Below, in pieces: positions 1 to 6,045 of a DNA stretch of 6,930 bases (positions are counted from its first letter, which is position 1; each line of letters opens with the position of its first letter). Both the position numbers and the translations under genes were made by a program. The DNA comes from Bacillota bacterium (GTDB lineage: Bacteria > Bacillota > Clostridia > Christensenellales > Aristaeellaceae). The notes under the pieces were generated by a model. It was not told the DNA's origin, ran no database searches, and saw nothing but the letters and a program-made list of their open reading frames with translations. The stretch is from assembly GCA_023443705.1 (NCBI GenBank), contig JAEZTD010000109.1, positions 1-6,930 on the forward strand. Reading direction: 5' to 3'.

Positions 1-58
1 CCACGTACCTGTGCCTTCTGGAGGGCACGAAGCGGGGCAGGGTGCGGGGCGTACTGTA

Positions 59-160
59 AGCGCGGGGCCGGGAAGCGGCCGGTGCATGGCCTCGCGCACG
101 GTAAACGTAGGCCGCGTGATGGTGTAGAAGCGCGGGGCCGGGGAGTGGTCGGTGCAGGGC
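59..160. repeat. Degenerate direct repeat, 32-base unit
   Basis: Positions 59-90 and 129-160 match at 28 of 32 bases; both begin AGCGCGGGGCCGGG and end near GGTGCA. A shorter, more diverged third copy (GCGCGGGGGAAGCGCCTTGCA) lies at about 274-294. The copies start 70 bases apart. Three of the four differences between the two good copies are transitions, as expected for an old duplication. Function is unknown. Confidence 0.6.
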
Positions 161-173
161 TTCTGCGGACTTT

Positions 174-261
174 GGGCGAATATCCCGGGGCGCAGCATAT
201 TGCGCGAAGCCGCCGGGGCGAAGCGCTTTGGTGACGTTGGGCGGATATCCCGGGGCGTAGC
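174..261. repeat. Degenerate direct repeat, 23-base unit
   Basis: Positions 174-196 and 239-261 match at 21 of 23 bases around the core ATATCCCGGGGCG, with starts 65 bases apart. The tail GGGGCGTA at 252-259 also resembles 45-52, so the two repeat types in this region may be pieces of one larger, decayed unit. Confidence 0.6.
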
Positions 262-381
262 GTTAGGGTGCGGGCGCGGGGGAAGCGCCTTGCAGCGCGG
301 CGGACAGGGGCTTCGGAGCGCTGCTGTGTGCCTTGGCCGCGAAAATTAACCGTCACAGCCGCATTTTCCCGAATGTTTCCG

Positions 382-410
382 TTGACAAATCCGTTTTATG
401 GCGCTATAAT
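382..410 (+). promoter_or_regulatory. Sigma-A promoter of tRNA-Arg
   Basis: A perfect -35 box TTGACA (382-387) and a perfect -10 box TATAAT (405-410) are separated by 17 bases. Transcription should begin near 417, about 16 bases before the tRNA. A full consensus promoter fits a stable RNA gene. The sequence just upstream is AT-rich compared with the preceding 350 bases. Confidence 0.9.
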
Positions 411-432
411 AGTCAAGCGTTCGCCAAAGCGT

Positions 433-509
433 GTGCCCGTAGCTCAGCCGGATAGAGTGTTTGGCTACGAACCAAAAGGTCGTGGGTTCGAATCCCTCCG
501 GGCACGCCA
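433..509 (+). tRNA. tRNA-Arg(ACG)
   Basis: A complete cloverleaf is visible. The acceptor stem pairs GTGCCCG (433-439) with CGGGCAC (499-505), followed by discriminator G506 and an encoded CCA (507-509). The anticodon stem TTTGG/CCAAA (460-464 with 472-476) encloses the loop CTACGAA, giving anticodon ACG at 467-469. This reads CGN arginine codons after the usual A-to-I editing at the wobble base. The T-arm is 482-498 with loop TTCGAAT; its second pair (483 with 497) is a T-T mismatch. It is a single-gene unit with its own promoter and terminator. Confidence 0.97.
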
Positions 510-518
510 TAGAAAATT

Positions 519-549
519 GTGCAGTTCATAAATATGGACTGCACTTTTT
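519..549 (+). terminator. Intrinsic terminator of tRNA-Arg
   Basis: An 11-bp stem (519-529 with 534-544, one T-G wobble) with tetraloop AAAT is followed directly by five T residues (545-549). It starts ten bases after the CCA end and closes the tRNA unit. Confidence 0.93.
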
Positions 550-559
550 CGTATGCTTG

Positions 560-607
560 AAGCGCCGGCAGTAAATGAAAAAAAGGCGCGGTTTACTGGC
601 GGCGCTT
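560..607. repeat. Large imperfect inverted repeat upstream of nitroreductase
   Basis: The arms 560-575 and 592-607 pair over 16 positions with one G-G mismatch; the loop is A-rich (576-591). There is no T tract right after it, so it is not a clear terminator. Its right foot overlaps the proposed -35 box of the nitroreductase promoter (606-611). That position suits either a regulator-binding dyad or a remnant of an intergenic repeat. Confidence 0.6.
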
Positions 608-634
608 GTGTTTTGGAAAGTTTTCGTCTACAAT
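606..634 (+). promoter_or_regulatory. Probable promoter of the nitroreductase gene
   Basis: TTGTGT (606-611) and TACAAT (629-634) lie 17 bases apart. The -10 box matches consensus at five of six positions and the -35 box is weak. The start would fall near 641, leaving a leader of about 40 bases. The -35 box sits on the right arm of the palindrome at 560-607. Confidence 0.55.
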
Positions 635-679
635 CCCTGGTGAAGGGAGCAATGCCACAGATGAACGGGAGGGAATACA

Positions 680-1315
680 ATGCATGAAATGATTGAAAAA
701 ATGATCACCCGCCGTGCGATACGCCGCTTTCAGGAAAGGCAGCTGGACGACGAGACATTGGAGCAGATCCTGCTCGCGGGGCTTTGCGCGCCAAGCGCGG
801 GAAACAACCAGCGTTCACGCATTGTGGTCTGTCAGGACCGGGAGATCAATGAAAAACTTGGCAGGCTGAGCCGCCATATGCAGTTCAAGGATGCGGATCC
901 GGCCCAGGTCGCGCAATCGATCTCCGCGGAACAGCCGAGCATCAAGGACGACGTGACGATCATGGATGGCTTCTACCATGCTCCGACGGTTCTGACCATC
1001 TTTGCGCGGAAGATGTCCTACAGCCATGACGATGCCGCCATGATCGCAGAGAACATCTGGCTTGCCGCGCACGTTCTGGGCGTTGGCGCATGCTATGTCG
1101 GCCGCACGGAGGAGGTATTTGCCACCGAATACGGCCGGATGCTTCGGGAAAAATGGGGCATTCCGGAGGACCTTGTCGCGGTGGGCAATGTGCTCCTCGG
1201 ATACCGGGAAGGCCCCGCCCCCCATGACAAGCCCCGAAAAGAGGGGCGCATCGTACGCGTACATTCAAACGGAGACGTTGAGAAGGAGGCCCCCCTGCGC
1301 CTGGTGAAGAGATGA
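680..1315 (+). CDS. Nitroreductase family protein (FMN-dependent oxidoreductase)
   Basis: The 211-residue protein belongs to the nitroreductase superfamily: cytoplasmic, usually homodimeric FMN enzymes that use NAD(P)H to reduce nitroaromatics, quinones, flavins or related compounds. The N-terminal RRAIRRF (residues 11-17) matches the family's RRSIRxF phosphate-binding signature. APSAGNNQ (37-44) is the second conserved FMN-site block. LGVGACYVG (133-141) and the closing LGYREGP...KPRKEGR segment (173-190) fit the C-terminal half. Length is normal. The ATG at 680 follows GGGAGGG (667-673) by six bases; the ATG at 689 is less well placed. The gene appears to be transcribed alone. The physiological substrate cannot be told from sequence. 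A role in dehalogenation or flavin breakdown is possible for relatives, but nothing here points to it. Confidence 0.88.
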   Translation: MHEMIEKMITRRAIRRFQERQLDDETLEQILLAGLCAPSAGNNQRSRIVVCQDREINEKLGRLSRHMQFKDADPAQVAQSISAEQPSIKDDVTIMDGFYHAPTVLTIFARKMSYSHDDAAMIAENIWLAAHVLGVGACYVGRTEEVFATEYGRMLREKWGIPEDLVAVGNVLLGYREGPAPHDKPRKEGRIVRVHSNGDVEKEAPLRLVKR

Positions 1316-1380
1316 ACCTGCCGCAAGAATCCTCCTTGTGAAAGCAATCGGATTTCAAGGGAATGTGGAAATTCGGGCCG

Positions 1381-1409
1381 TTCACCCCTGCCCGGATTTC
1401 TGCTATAAT
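1381..1409 (+). promoter_or_regulatory. Promoter of the ZIP transporter gene
   Basis: TTCACC (1381-1386) and a perfect TATAAT (1404-1409) are 17 bases apart, predicting a transcript start near 1416. This places the leader at about 27 bases and rules out the upstream in-frame GTG at 1338 as the start. I see no clear Zur- or MntR-type palindrome over the promoter. Confidence 0.75.
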
Positions 1410-1426
1410 AGAGCCATTATATCGCG

Positions 1427-1433
1427 AAAGGGG
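1427..1433 (+). promoter_or_regulatory. Ribosome binding site fixing the TTG start
   Basis: AAAGGGG lies nine bases before TTG at 1443. It is the only purine-rich site downstream of the promoter and in range of a start codon, so it decides the start of the transporter. Confidence 0.65.
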
Positions 1434-1442
1434 CGACGCCAC

Positions 1443-2261
1443 TTGGAGCCGTCCGCCGTTTTGTTTGCATTTGCTCTGACTTTATTTGCCGGGTTGTCGA
1501 CGGGCGTCGGCAGCCTGATCGCGCTTTTGAGCAAGCGGACGAACACCCGCTTCCTCTCCTACGCGCTGGGCTTTTCCGCCGGGGTGATGATCTACGTTTC
1601 GTTTGTGGAGATCTTCGTCAAGGCGAAGGACAGCCTGGTCGCCGCGCTGGGGCATCCCGCCGGTAGCTGGGCCACCGCCGGCGCGTTTTTCGGTGGGATC
1701 TTCCTGATCGCGATCATCGACAAGCTGGTTCCGTCCGCCGAAAACCCCCACGAGGTGCACAAGGTGGAGGAGATCTGCGACGGGGCCTGCGAAGCCCAAA
1801 AGAAGCAGGGCAAGCTGATGCGCATGGGGCTTATGAGCGCGCTGGCCATCGCCATCCACAATTTCCCCGAAGGGCTTGCGACCTTCACCTCTGCGCTGAA
1901 GGAGCCGTCGCTGGGCGTCGCCATCGCGGTGGCCATCGCGATCCACAACATCCCGGAGGGGATCGCGGTTTCGGTGCCGATCTACTACGCGACCGGCAAC
2001 CGGAAAAAGGCGTTCTGGTATTCGCTTTTGTCCGGCCTTTCGGAGCCGGTCGGCGCGCTGGTGGGTTTTCTGCTCTTCTCCCGGTTCTTTAACGACGTCA
2101 CCTTCGGCGTGCTGTTCGCGATGGTCGCCGGGATCATGGTGTTCATATCGCTCGATGAGCTTCTGCCCACAGCCCGCGAATACGGGGAGCCCCACGTCGC
2201 CATCTACGGGCTGGTCAGCGGCATGATCGTGATGGCGGTGAGCCTGCTTTTATTTCTGTAG
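1443..2261 (+). CDS. zupT: ZIP family metal transporter, ZupT-like
   Basis: The 272-residue integral membrane protein resembles bacterial ZupT, which imports zinc and often other divalent metals (iron, manganese). The two metal-binding signatures of the family are both present: HNFPEG (residues 139-144) and HNIPEG (168-173), lying in what correspond to transmembrane helices 4 and 5. About eight hydrophobic helices are visible, including 5-28, 39-58, 76-93, 127-146, 156-180, 193-212, 220-236 and 253-272. GLSEPVG (198-204) matches the conserved helix-6 region of ZupT proteins. The start is a TTG, chosen because promoter and ribosome binding site both lie downstream of the longer in-frame start at 1338. 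The loop before helix 4 (101-124) carries two His and a CxxxC pair that may bind metal. Metal specificity is not determined by these motifs. Confidence 0.9.
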   Translation: MEPSAVLFAFALTLFAGLSTGVGSLIALLSKRTNTRFLSYALGFSAGVMIYVSFVEIFVKAKDSLVAALGHPAGSWATAGAFFGGIFLIAIIDKLVPSAENPHEVHKVEEICDGACEAQKKQGKLMRMGLMSALAIAIHNFPEGLATFTSALKEPSLGVAIAVAIAIHNIPEGIAVSVPIYYATGNRKKAFWYSLLSGLSEPVGALVGFLLFSRFFNDVTFGVLFAMVAGIMVFISLDELLPTAREYGEPHVAIYGLVSGMIVMAVSLLLFL

Positions 2262-2281
2262 CGCGCGGAGGATCGTATATG

Positions 2282-2314
2282 AAGCCCCTGAAATCCATTG
2301 ATTTCAGGGGCTTT
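2282..2314 (+). terminator. Terminator of the ZIP gene, possibly bidirectional
   Basis: A perfect 14-bp stem (2282-2295 with 2300-2313) with loop CATT ends in CTTT on the plus strand, 20 bases after the stop codon. The T tract is short. The convergent ABC operon ends at 2374 on the other strand without a clear terminator of its own before this hairpin. The hairpin may therefore serve both, although the minus-strand tail (TTCATATA) is weak. Confidence 0.7.
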
Positions 2315-2373
2315 GCGTACACGCGCCGTTCTTGCGCGGCAAAGGATCCGAAGGAGGTTTTGCCGCCTTGCGG

Positions 2374-3003
2374 CTACATGGGCGTCAGCTCGCCCCGGTC
2401 CATATGGCTGACGGTATCGCAAAGTTTTTTGATGTCCAGCGGGTTGTGGCTGGCGAGGAGGATCGTCCGTCCCTCGTCGCACAGGTTCATAAGCAGCCTG
2501 CGTATGTGCCGGACGGCGGCTTCGTCCAAGCCGTTCATCGGTTCGTCCAGGATGATGAGGTCCGGGTCCTCCATGATGGCCTGGGCGATGCCCAGCCGCT
2601 GGCGCATGCCCAGGCTGTAGCGGGACACCCACTTGGGGCTCTTCGGGTCCAGTCCCACCCGGTCCATCGCGAGGAAGATCTCCTCTTTCCCGATCTTCCC
2701 GCGGATGTCGGCCAGAAACTTCAGGTTCCGGTAGCCGGAGTAGTTGGGCAGAAAGCCCGGCGTCTCGATGATCGCGCCGAGGCGGGGCGGCATTTCGATG
2801 TCCACACCGATGCGCTTGCCGTTCACGCGGATGACGCCGCCGTCCGGGGCCATGAGCCCCGCGATCAGCTTGAGCAGCACCGTCTTGCCGGAGCCGTTTC
2901 TGCCCACCAGACCGTGGATCATGCCGCGATCGAAGTTCGCGCTGACGTCGCGCAGCACTTCCTCCCGGCCAAAGGTTTTGCGGACATGTCTGAGCGCGAT
3001 CAT
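2374..3003 (-). CDS. ABC transporter ATP-binding protein, BcrA-like
   Basis: This 209-residue protein has the full set of ABC ATPase motifs. They are Walker A GRNGSGKT (residues 34-41), signature SLGMRQ (130-135), Walker B LIILDEP (149-155), D-loop GLD (158-160) and the H-loop histidine H186 (ASHNPLD). The Q-loop region reads IIETPGFLP (78-86), with Glu where most ABC proteins have Gln, as is usual in the BcrA-type drug and lantibiotic-resistance group. It should power the two membrane proteins encoded just upstream. The start is the ATG at 3001-3003, which overlaps the upstream stop as ATGA and follows GGGAG. An in-frame upstream start would run far into the permease gene. The protein is compact, lacking the roughly 80-100 residue C-terminal extension of BcrA homologues near 300 residues. 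Substrate unknown. Confidence 0.93.
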   Translation of the reverse strand: MIALRHVRKTFGREEVLRDVSANFDRGMIHGLVGRNGSGKTVLLKLIAGLMAPDGGVIRVNGKRIGVDIEMPPRLGAIIETPGFLPNYSGYRNLKFLADIRGKIGKEEIFLAMDRVGLDPKSPKWVSRYSLGMRQRLGIAQAIMEDPDLIILDEPMNGLDEAAVRHIRRLLMNLCDEGRTILLASHNPLDIKKLCDTVSHMDRGELTPM

Positions 3004-3836
3004 AGCAGGATCTCCCTTCTCTTGGAAAGCCGGAGGCTCAAAAGGACGAGCCCCGCCGCCAGCGCCGTAAGCACCGTAAAGGCAAACCATAGGGGCGGCC
3101 GCCCCATCTGGTCGCCGTAGTCCAGCATGGGCAGTCTGGAAAGCGTGACCGGCGAAAAGTAGAACCAGGGCACGTCGAAAAATTCCTCGATCACCGAGTC
3201 AAAAACGAGCGGCACCGCAGCCAGAAGGAAGCCGACCCGCCCGCCGCCCAGCACGTTGACCACGTACTGGATGAGCGCCAGCGCCAAAAACGCCAGCGCA
3301 TGCAGCGACAGGGAGAGCATGAGCGCCTGAACGGGCGCGTACACATCGACCAGCCAGGGGTCGTATTCGATCATGGTGTCGTAGATTTCGTAATAGCCTT
3401 CCCCCGCCAGCGCGGTAAGGCCGTTCGACCAGCCGCCGGACCAGTCCGTCCACGGCAATTGGAACAGGAGCAGCGCAAGCGAAAACGCGGCGAGGTACAC
3501 GACGGTGGCCAGCGCCACGTACATCAGCTGTCCGCGCCCCCAGGCGCCCCGGCCCGTGCGGGCGATGATGTAGCGCTGGGTCTCGTCGGTATAGGGCGCG
3601 TCGAACAGCAGCATGAGAAGCCCCAGTCCCGCCATCATGGTGATCTGCGCGTCGCTGAGGAAGTAAGCCGCCATGCCCGGCCAGCTGAGGGTGAATCCCT
3701 CGATACGCAGCATGTCCCGGATGGGCGCGAACTGGTTTTCCACGTAGAGAATTGTCAGCACGAGCACCGCCCACGCCCGGGGCGTGGAGGCGAGCCGCCT
3801 CAAGTCGTGGCGGCAGCAGGCCCAGGACTTACGCAT
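3000..3836 (-). CDS. ABC-2-like transporter permease, second operon gene
   Basis: The 278-residue membrane protein is not recognisable by a specific motif. It has about six hydrophobic helices (roughly residues 20-36, 63-79, 105-126, 167-192, 200-214, 249-269). The short basic cytoplasmic N-terminus and the TDETQRYIIARTGRGAWGRGQ segment (83-103) after helix 2 are typical of ABC-2 permeases next to BcrA-type ATPases. An acidic, aromatic loop (about 128-165) between helices 3 and 4 probably faces outside. The ATG at 3834-3836 follows AAGGAGG by seven bases and overlaps the end of the upstream gene by eight bases; the stop overlaps the ATPase start by four. Probable role: one half of a heterodimeric export channel. 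Confidence 0.78.
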   Translation of the reverse strand: MRKSWACCRHDLRRLASTPRAWAVLVLTILYVENQFAPIRDMLRIEGFTLSWPGMAAYFLSDAQITMMAGLGLLMLLFDAPYTDETQRYIIARTGRGAWGRGQLMYVALATVVYLAAFSLALLLFQLPWTDWSGGWSNGLTALAGEGYYEIYDTMIEYDPWLVDVYAPVQALMLSLSLHALAFLALALIQYVVNVLGGGRVGFLLAAVPLVFDSVIEEFFDVPWFYFSPVTLSRLPMLDYGDQMGRPPLWFAFTVLTALAAGLVLLSLRLSKRREILL

Positions 3837-4596
3837 GGCGCAGCCTCCTTCCGGCGCGCCACATAAACAGCGCGGCCATCAGCGCGGTCAGCGTGACAAA
3901 CACGCCCGAGCCCGCCGATAGAAGCGTGGCGGGCGGCATGTCGACCGCGCCGGACTCCATCAGCGTCACGTTCATCCAGCCGGGGATGTACACCCAATTG
4001 CCAATTTCGCCCATCAGCCGGTAAAGCACCAGCGGCGCGCACAGCGTGAGCGCGACGTTGGGGTAGAAGGCCGAAAAGGCCACGGCGGTCATCGCCCAGA
4101 ACATGCCGGACAGGAACGTCAGAAGCAGGTACGCACCGTAATAGGACAGGTACGCGCCCGCGCCGCCCCCGGTGAGCAGGTGCTGAAGCCCCGCCACATC
4201 GCCCAGGTACGGCTCCGCGCCGAAATCCGGCGGGAACCTCAGGTTGAGAATGAGGATGAAAAGAAGCATACCGAGCGCCGACGCCAGCGCGCCGGAAAGC
4301 GCCGAGGCCAGCGCCTTGGAAATGAGGTAGCGCCGCCGGCCCGAGCGCGTGACCGCGGCGGACGCGAAGGAATACTGCCAGTCGGCGCAGAACGCGGTGC
4401 CGAAGGGCAGCGCCGCCATCAGCGGCAGGATGGGCGCGGCATAGCCCACCGAAATGCTGAGGAAAAAGGCCATCAGCGCGTCGCCCTCACTGTCGCGCAG
4501 CAGGTATGAAACGCTGTTAAGGTATAGCAGCAGAACGCCCAGGGCGGCCAGCCAAAGGTACGGCCCCATCGCGCGCCGCCGGTCAAGCGACATCAT
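3829..4596 (-). CDS. ABC-2-like transporter permease, first operon gene
   Basis: This 255-residue membrane protein is the first gene of the operon. About six hydrophobic helices are visible (roughly residues 12-28, 47-68, 95-118, 150-178, 182-200, 228-246). The segment AVTRSGRRRYLISKALASAL (81-100) resembles the basic coupling region of ABC-2 permeases, which contacts the ATPase before helix 3. It is not an obvious copy of the next permease, so the pair probably forms a heterodimer. AAGGAG lies nine bases before the first ATG (4594-4596); a second in-frame ATG follows immediately. The last eight bases overlap the next gene, implying translational coupling. Candidate roles are export of, or self-protection against, a peptide or drug. 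No peptide precursor or sensor kinase is seen in the window. Confidence 0.78.
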   Translation of the reverse strand: MMSLDRRRAMGPYLWLAALGVLLLYLNSVSYLLRDSEGDALMAFFLSISVGYAAPILPLMAALPFGTAFCADWQYSFASAAVTRSGRRRYLISKALASALSGALASALGMLLFILILNLRFPPDFGAEPYLGDVAGLQHLLTGGGAGAYLSYYGAYLLLTFLSGMFWAMTAVAFSAFYPNVALTLCAPLVLYRLMGEIGNWVYIPGWMNVTLMESGAVDMPPATLLSAGSGVFVTLTALMAALFMWRAGRRLRHA

Positions 4597-4627
4597 CCGC
4601 GGTGTCTCCTTTTTGTTGCGTTACCCC

Positions 4628-4655
4628 ATTATCCCATGAAATGCCGGTGTGTCGG
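4628..4655 (-). promoter_or_regulatory. Candidate promoter of the ABC operon
   Basis: Read on the minus strand, CCGACA (4655-4650) and GATAAT (4633-4628) are 16 bases apart. A transcript start near 4621 would lie just upstream of the ribosome binding site at 4611-4606. The -10 box is good (five of six) and the -35 box is moderate. Confidence 0.45.
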
Positions 4656-4823
4656 AAGGGGGAGCGTGTAAAGAAATCCAGGATTCCCATGGATTCACTC
4701 AAAATGCCGCCTGTGACAACTTAAATGCCCGTAATAACTCGGCGCAGGAATGAGCATTAAGTAAAAATTTATCGAAACAGGGAAAAGCACCACAATCTTA
4801 ATGATTATCCGGGATTGATCGGA
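4656..4823. other. Divergent intergenic region, possible operator sites
   Basis: This stretch between the ABC operon and the dehydrogenase gene is less GC-rich than the flanking genes and holds no gene. Two exact GGATTC copies (4681-4686, 4691-4696) lie one helical turn apart. A 7-base inverted repeat, CATTAAG (4755-4761) and CTTAATG (4797-4803), brackets an A-rich stretch just upstream of the dehydrogenase -10 box. Either could bind a regulator. I see no Rex-like TTGTTAA...TTAACAA site. Confidence 0.35.
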
Positions 4824-4829
4824 TATAAT
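4824..4829 (+). promoter_or_regulatory. Promoter -10 box of the dehydrogenase gene
   Basis: A perfect TATAAT is present, but no good -35 box lies 16-18 bases upstream (the 17-base position reads ATGATT). The inverted repeat ending at 4803 covers the expected -35 area, so expression may depend on an activator. The resulting leader would be about 165 bases. Confidence 0.5.
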
Positions 4830-4927
4830 ATGCGCTATGGCTTGAATATGTGTTTTGGTATGGCTTCACAGAGAATCGAGGCGTGTGCGGATGGTGCGAT
4901 TATGATGCGAATAAATGCCTGCTGAAT

Positions 4928-4963
4928 CGGCTTCCGTCCCGGGTGCGAGTGCGGACGGGGCCG
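4928..4963 (+). other. Hairpin in the dehydrogenase leader
   Basis: CGGC (4928-4931) pairs with GCCG (4960-4963), and CCGTCC (4934-4939) pairs with GGACGG (4953-4958), separated by a small internal loop. The 13-base apical loop spans 4940-4952. The hairpin ends 28 bases before the ribosome binding site and is not followed by a T tract. It could stabilise the mRNA or be incidental in GC-rich DNA. Confidence 0.4.
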
Positions 4964-5002
4964 CCCAAGTAAAAACAAGTGAAGACGGAAAGAGGGATTT
5001 CC

Positions 5003-5974
5003 ATGAACAAAAAGGGCAGAAAAATCGCCATTCTGGGCGCGGGCAACGTCGGCGCCACCGTCGCCTTTACGCTTACCACCTCAGGGCTCGCCTCGGAGAT
5101 CGTTTTGATCGACATCGCCTTTGACAAGGCCCGCGGCGAGGCGATGGACATCATTCAGGGCACGCCCTTCTGCGCGCCGGTGGACGTGTACGCCGGCAAT
5201 TACGACAGCGCAGCGGGCGCGGACATCGTCGTCATCACCGCAGGTGCGGGCAGGAAGCCCGGCCAGACCCGCATTGACCTTGCCCAGGGCAACATCAACA
5301 TCATCAATTCCATCATGCCCGAGGTCGTTAAACGCGCGCCGGACGCGGTGTACGTGGTGGTTTCAAACCCCGTGGACGTGTTGACCTACCACATCTCGAA
5401 GAACTTCGGCCTGAAGGAACACCAGGTCATCGGCTCCGGCACGATGCTCGATTCCGCGCGCCTTCGGTCCATCCTGGCCGCCCATGTGGATCTAAGCCCC
5501 ACCAACGTGCACGGCTACGTGTTCGGCGAGCACGGCGATACGTCGATGGTGCCCTGGTCGCTGACCAACATCGCCGGCATGAACATGGACGAGTACTGCG
5601 AGGTCGCCTGCCTCCACGCCGAGCGCTGCGGCAAGCGGGAGCTGGAGGACATCATAAACGATGTGCGCACCTCCGGCGGGAAGGTCATCCAGTTCAAGGG
5701 CGCGACCTATTACGCCGTCGCACTGGCGGTGAAGCGCATTGTGGAGTGCATCGTTCAGGACGCGAACTCGGTTTTGACGGTCTCGTCGATGATCAACGGC
5801 CGCTACGGAATTTCCGACGTGTGCCTGAGCCTGCCCTTCGTCGTCGGCGCCAACGGCATCGAGCGGGAGATCACCCCGCCGCTGACGCAAGACGAGCTTG
5901 AAAAGCTGCGCGCGTCCGCGGACGCGCTGAAGACGGTCATCGCCTCGGTGGATTTCGGCGTAGGCAAGGGGTAG
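5003..5974 (+). CDS. ldh: L-lactate dehydrogenase family protein (lactate/malate dehydrogenase)
   Basis: This 323-residue NAD-dependent 2-hydroxyacid dehydrogenase would in a fermenter reduce pyruvate to L-lactate and regenerate NAD+. The Rossmann motif is GAGNVG (residues 12-17), with the NAD-selecting Asp at 37. Catalytic residues are present: R90 in the mobile loop, D150 and R153 (GSGTMLDSARLR), and H177 in GEHGDT (175-180). KGATYYA (232-238) and the C-terminal SDVCLSLPFVVG (271-282) match Clostridia lactate dehydrogenases better than malate dehydrogenases. The mobile loop, however, reads GAGRKPGQTR (81-90). R84 stands where lactate dehydrogenases normally have Gln and malate dehydrogenases have Arg, so substrate choice is uncertain. 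AGAGGG (4991-4996) lies six bases before ATG 5003; the in-frame GTG at 4979 has no good ribosome binding site. Monocistronic. Confidence 0.85.
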   Translation: MNKKGRKIAILGAGNVGATVAFTLTTSGLASEIVLIDIAFDKARGEAMDIIQGTPFCAPVDVYAGNYDSAAGADIVVITAGAGRKPGQTRIDLAQGNINIINSIMPEVVKRAPDAVYVVVSNPVDVLTYHISKNFGLKEHQVIGSGTMLDSARLRSILAAHVDLSPTNVHGYVFGEHGDTSMVPWSLTNIAGMNMDEYCEVACLHAERCGKRELEDIINDVRTSGGKVIQFKGATYYAVALAVKRIVECIVQDANSVLTVSSMINGRYGISDVCLSLPFVVGANGIEREITPPLTQDELEKLRASADALKTVIASVDFGVGKG

Positions 5975-5990
5975 CCAAATTCACCGAAAA

Positions 5991-6010
5991 GCCCGCGGCT
6001 TTGCCGGGGA
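5991..6010 (+). repeat. 20-base exact direct repeat, copy 1
   Basis: The word GCCCGCGGCTTTGCCGGGGA is identical at 6215-6234, 224 bases downstream. It can fold on itself (CCC/GGG and GGC/GCC around TTT). With the preceding A's it also makes AAAGCC/GGCTTT (5988-5993 with 5997-6002), 14 bases after the dehydrogenase stop. Confidence 0.75.
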
Positions 6011-6045
6011 CAGACCATCAACAAAGGCCCCGTAGGATTTTAATC

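Larger units (their letters stand above)
1..381. other. GC-rich intergenic stretch with degenerate repeats
   Basis: No convincing gene lies here on either strand. The short open frames have no ribosome binding site and match no family I recognise. On the plus strand, stops in different frames cluster around 102-127. The stretch is very rich in G and C and is built partly of diverged direct repeats, listed separately. The repeat spacings (70 and 65 bases) are not multiples of three, which argues against a coding repeat. A 7-bp hairpin with loop CTGG is visible at 11-28. It could be the remains of a repeat array or an untranslated region of a gene outside the window. Confidence 0.6.

Noticed and set aside
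268..531. Plus-strand open frame running through the tRNA
   Set aside because: Its C-terminal part is the translation of tRNA-Arg, a well-known spurious product; there is no ribosome binding site.
1338..1442. N-terminal extension of the ZIP transporter from a GTG at 1338
   Set aside because: The extension lies largely upstream of the promoter at 1381-1409 and has no hydrophobic or conserved character. The TTG at 1443 has a ribosome binding site and gives a normal N-terminus.
1482..2195. 237-residue minus-strand open frame opposite the ZIP gene
   Set aside because: Its composition (Arg, Asp, Gly, His-rich) is typical of an antisense frame, and the opposite strand clearly encodes the transporter.
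3004..3090. N-terminal extension of the ABC ATPase into the permease gene
   Set aside because: The extension overlaps the permease coding sequence in another frame. The ATGA overlap with a ribosome binding site is the typical coupled start.
2332..3120. 262-residue plus-strand open frame opposite the ABC ATPase
   Set aside because: It is a shadow of the ATPase gene in GC-rich DNA, with no ribosome binding site and no recognisable family.
4979..5002. Longer dehydrogenase start at a GTG
   Set aside because: There is no good ribosome binding site, and the ATG at 5003 is preceded by AGAGGG at proper spacing and gives the standard family N-terminus.
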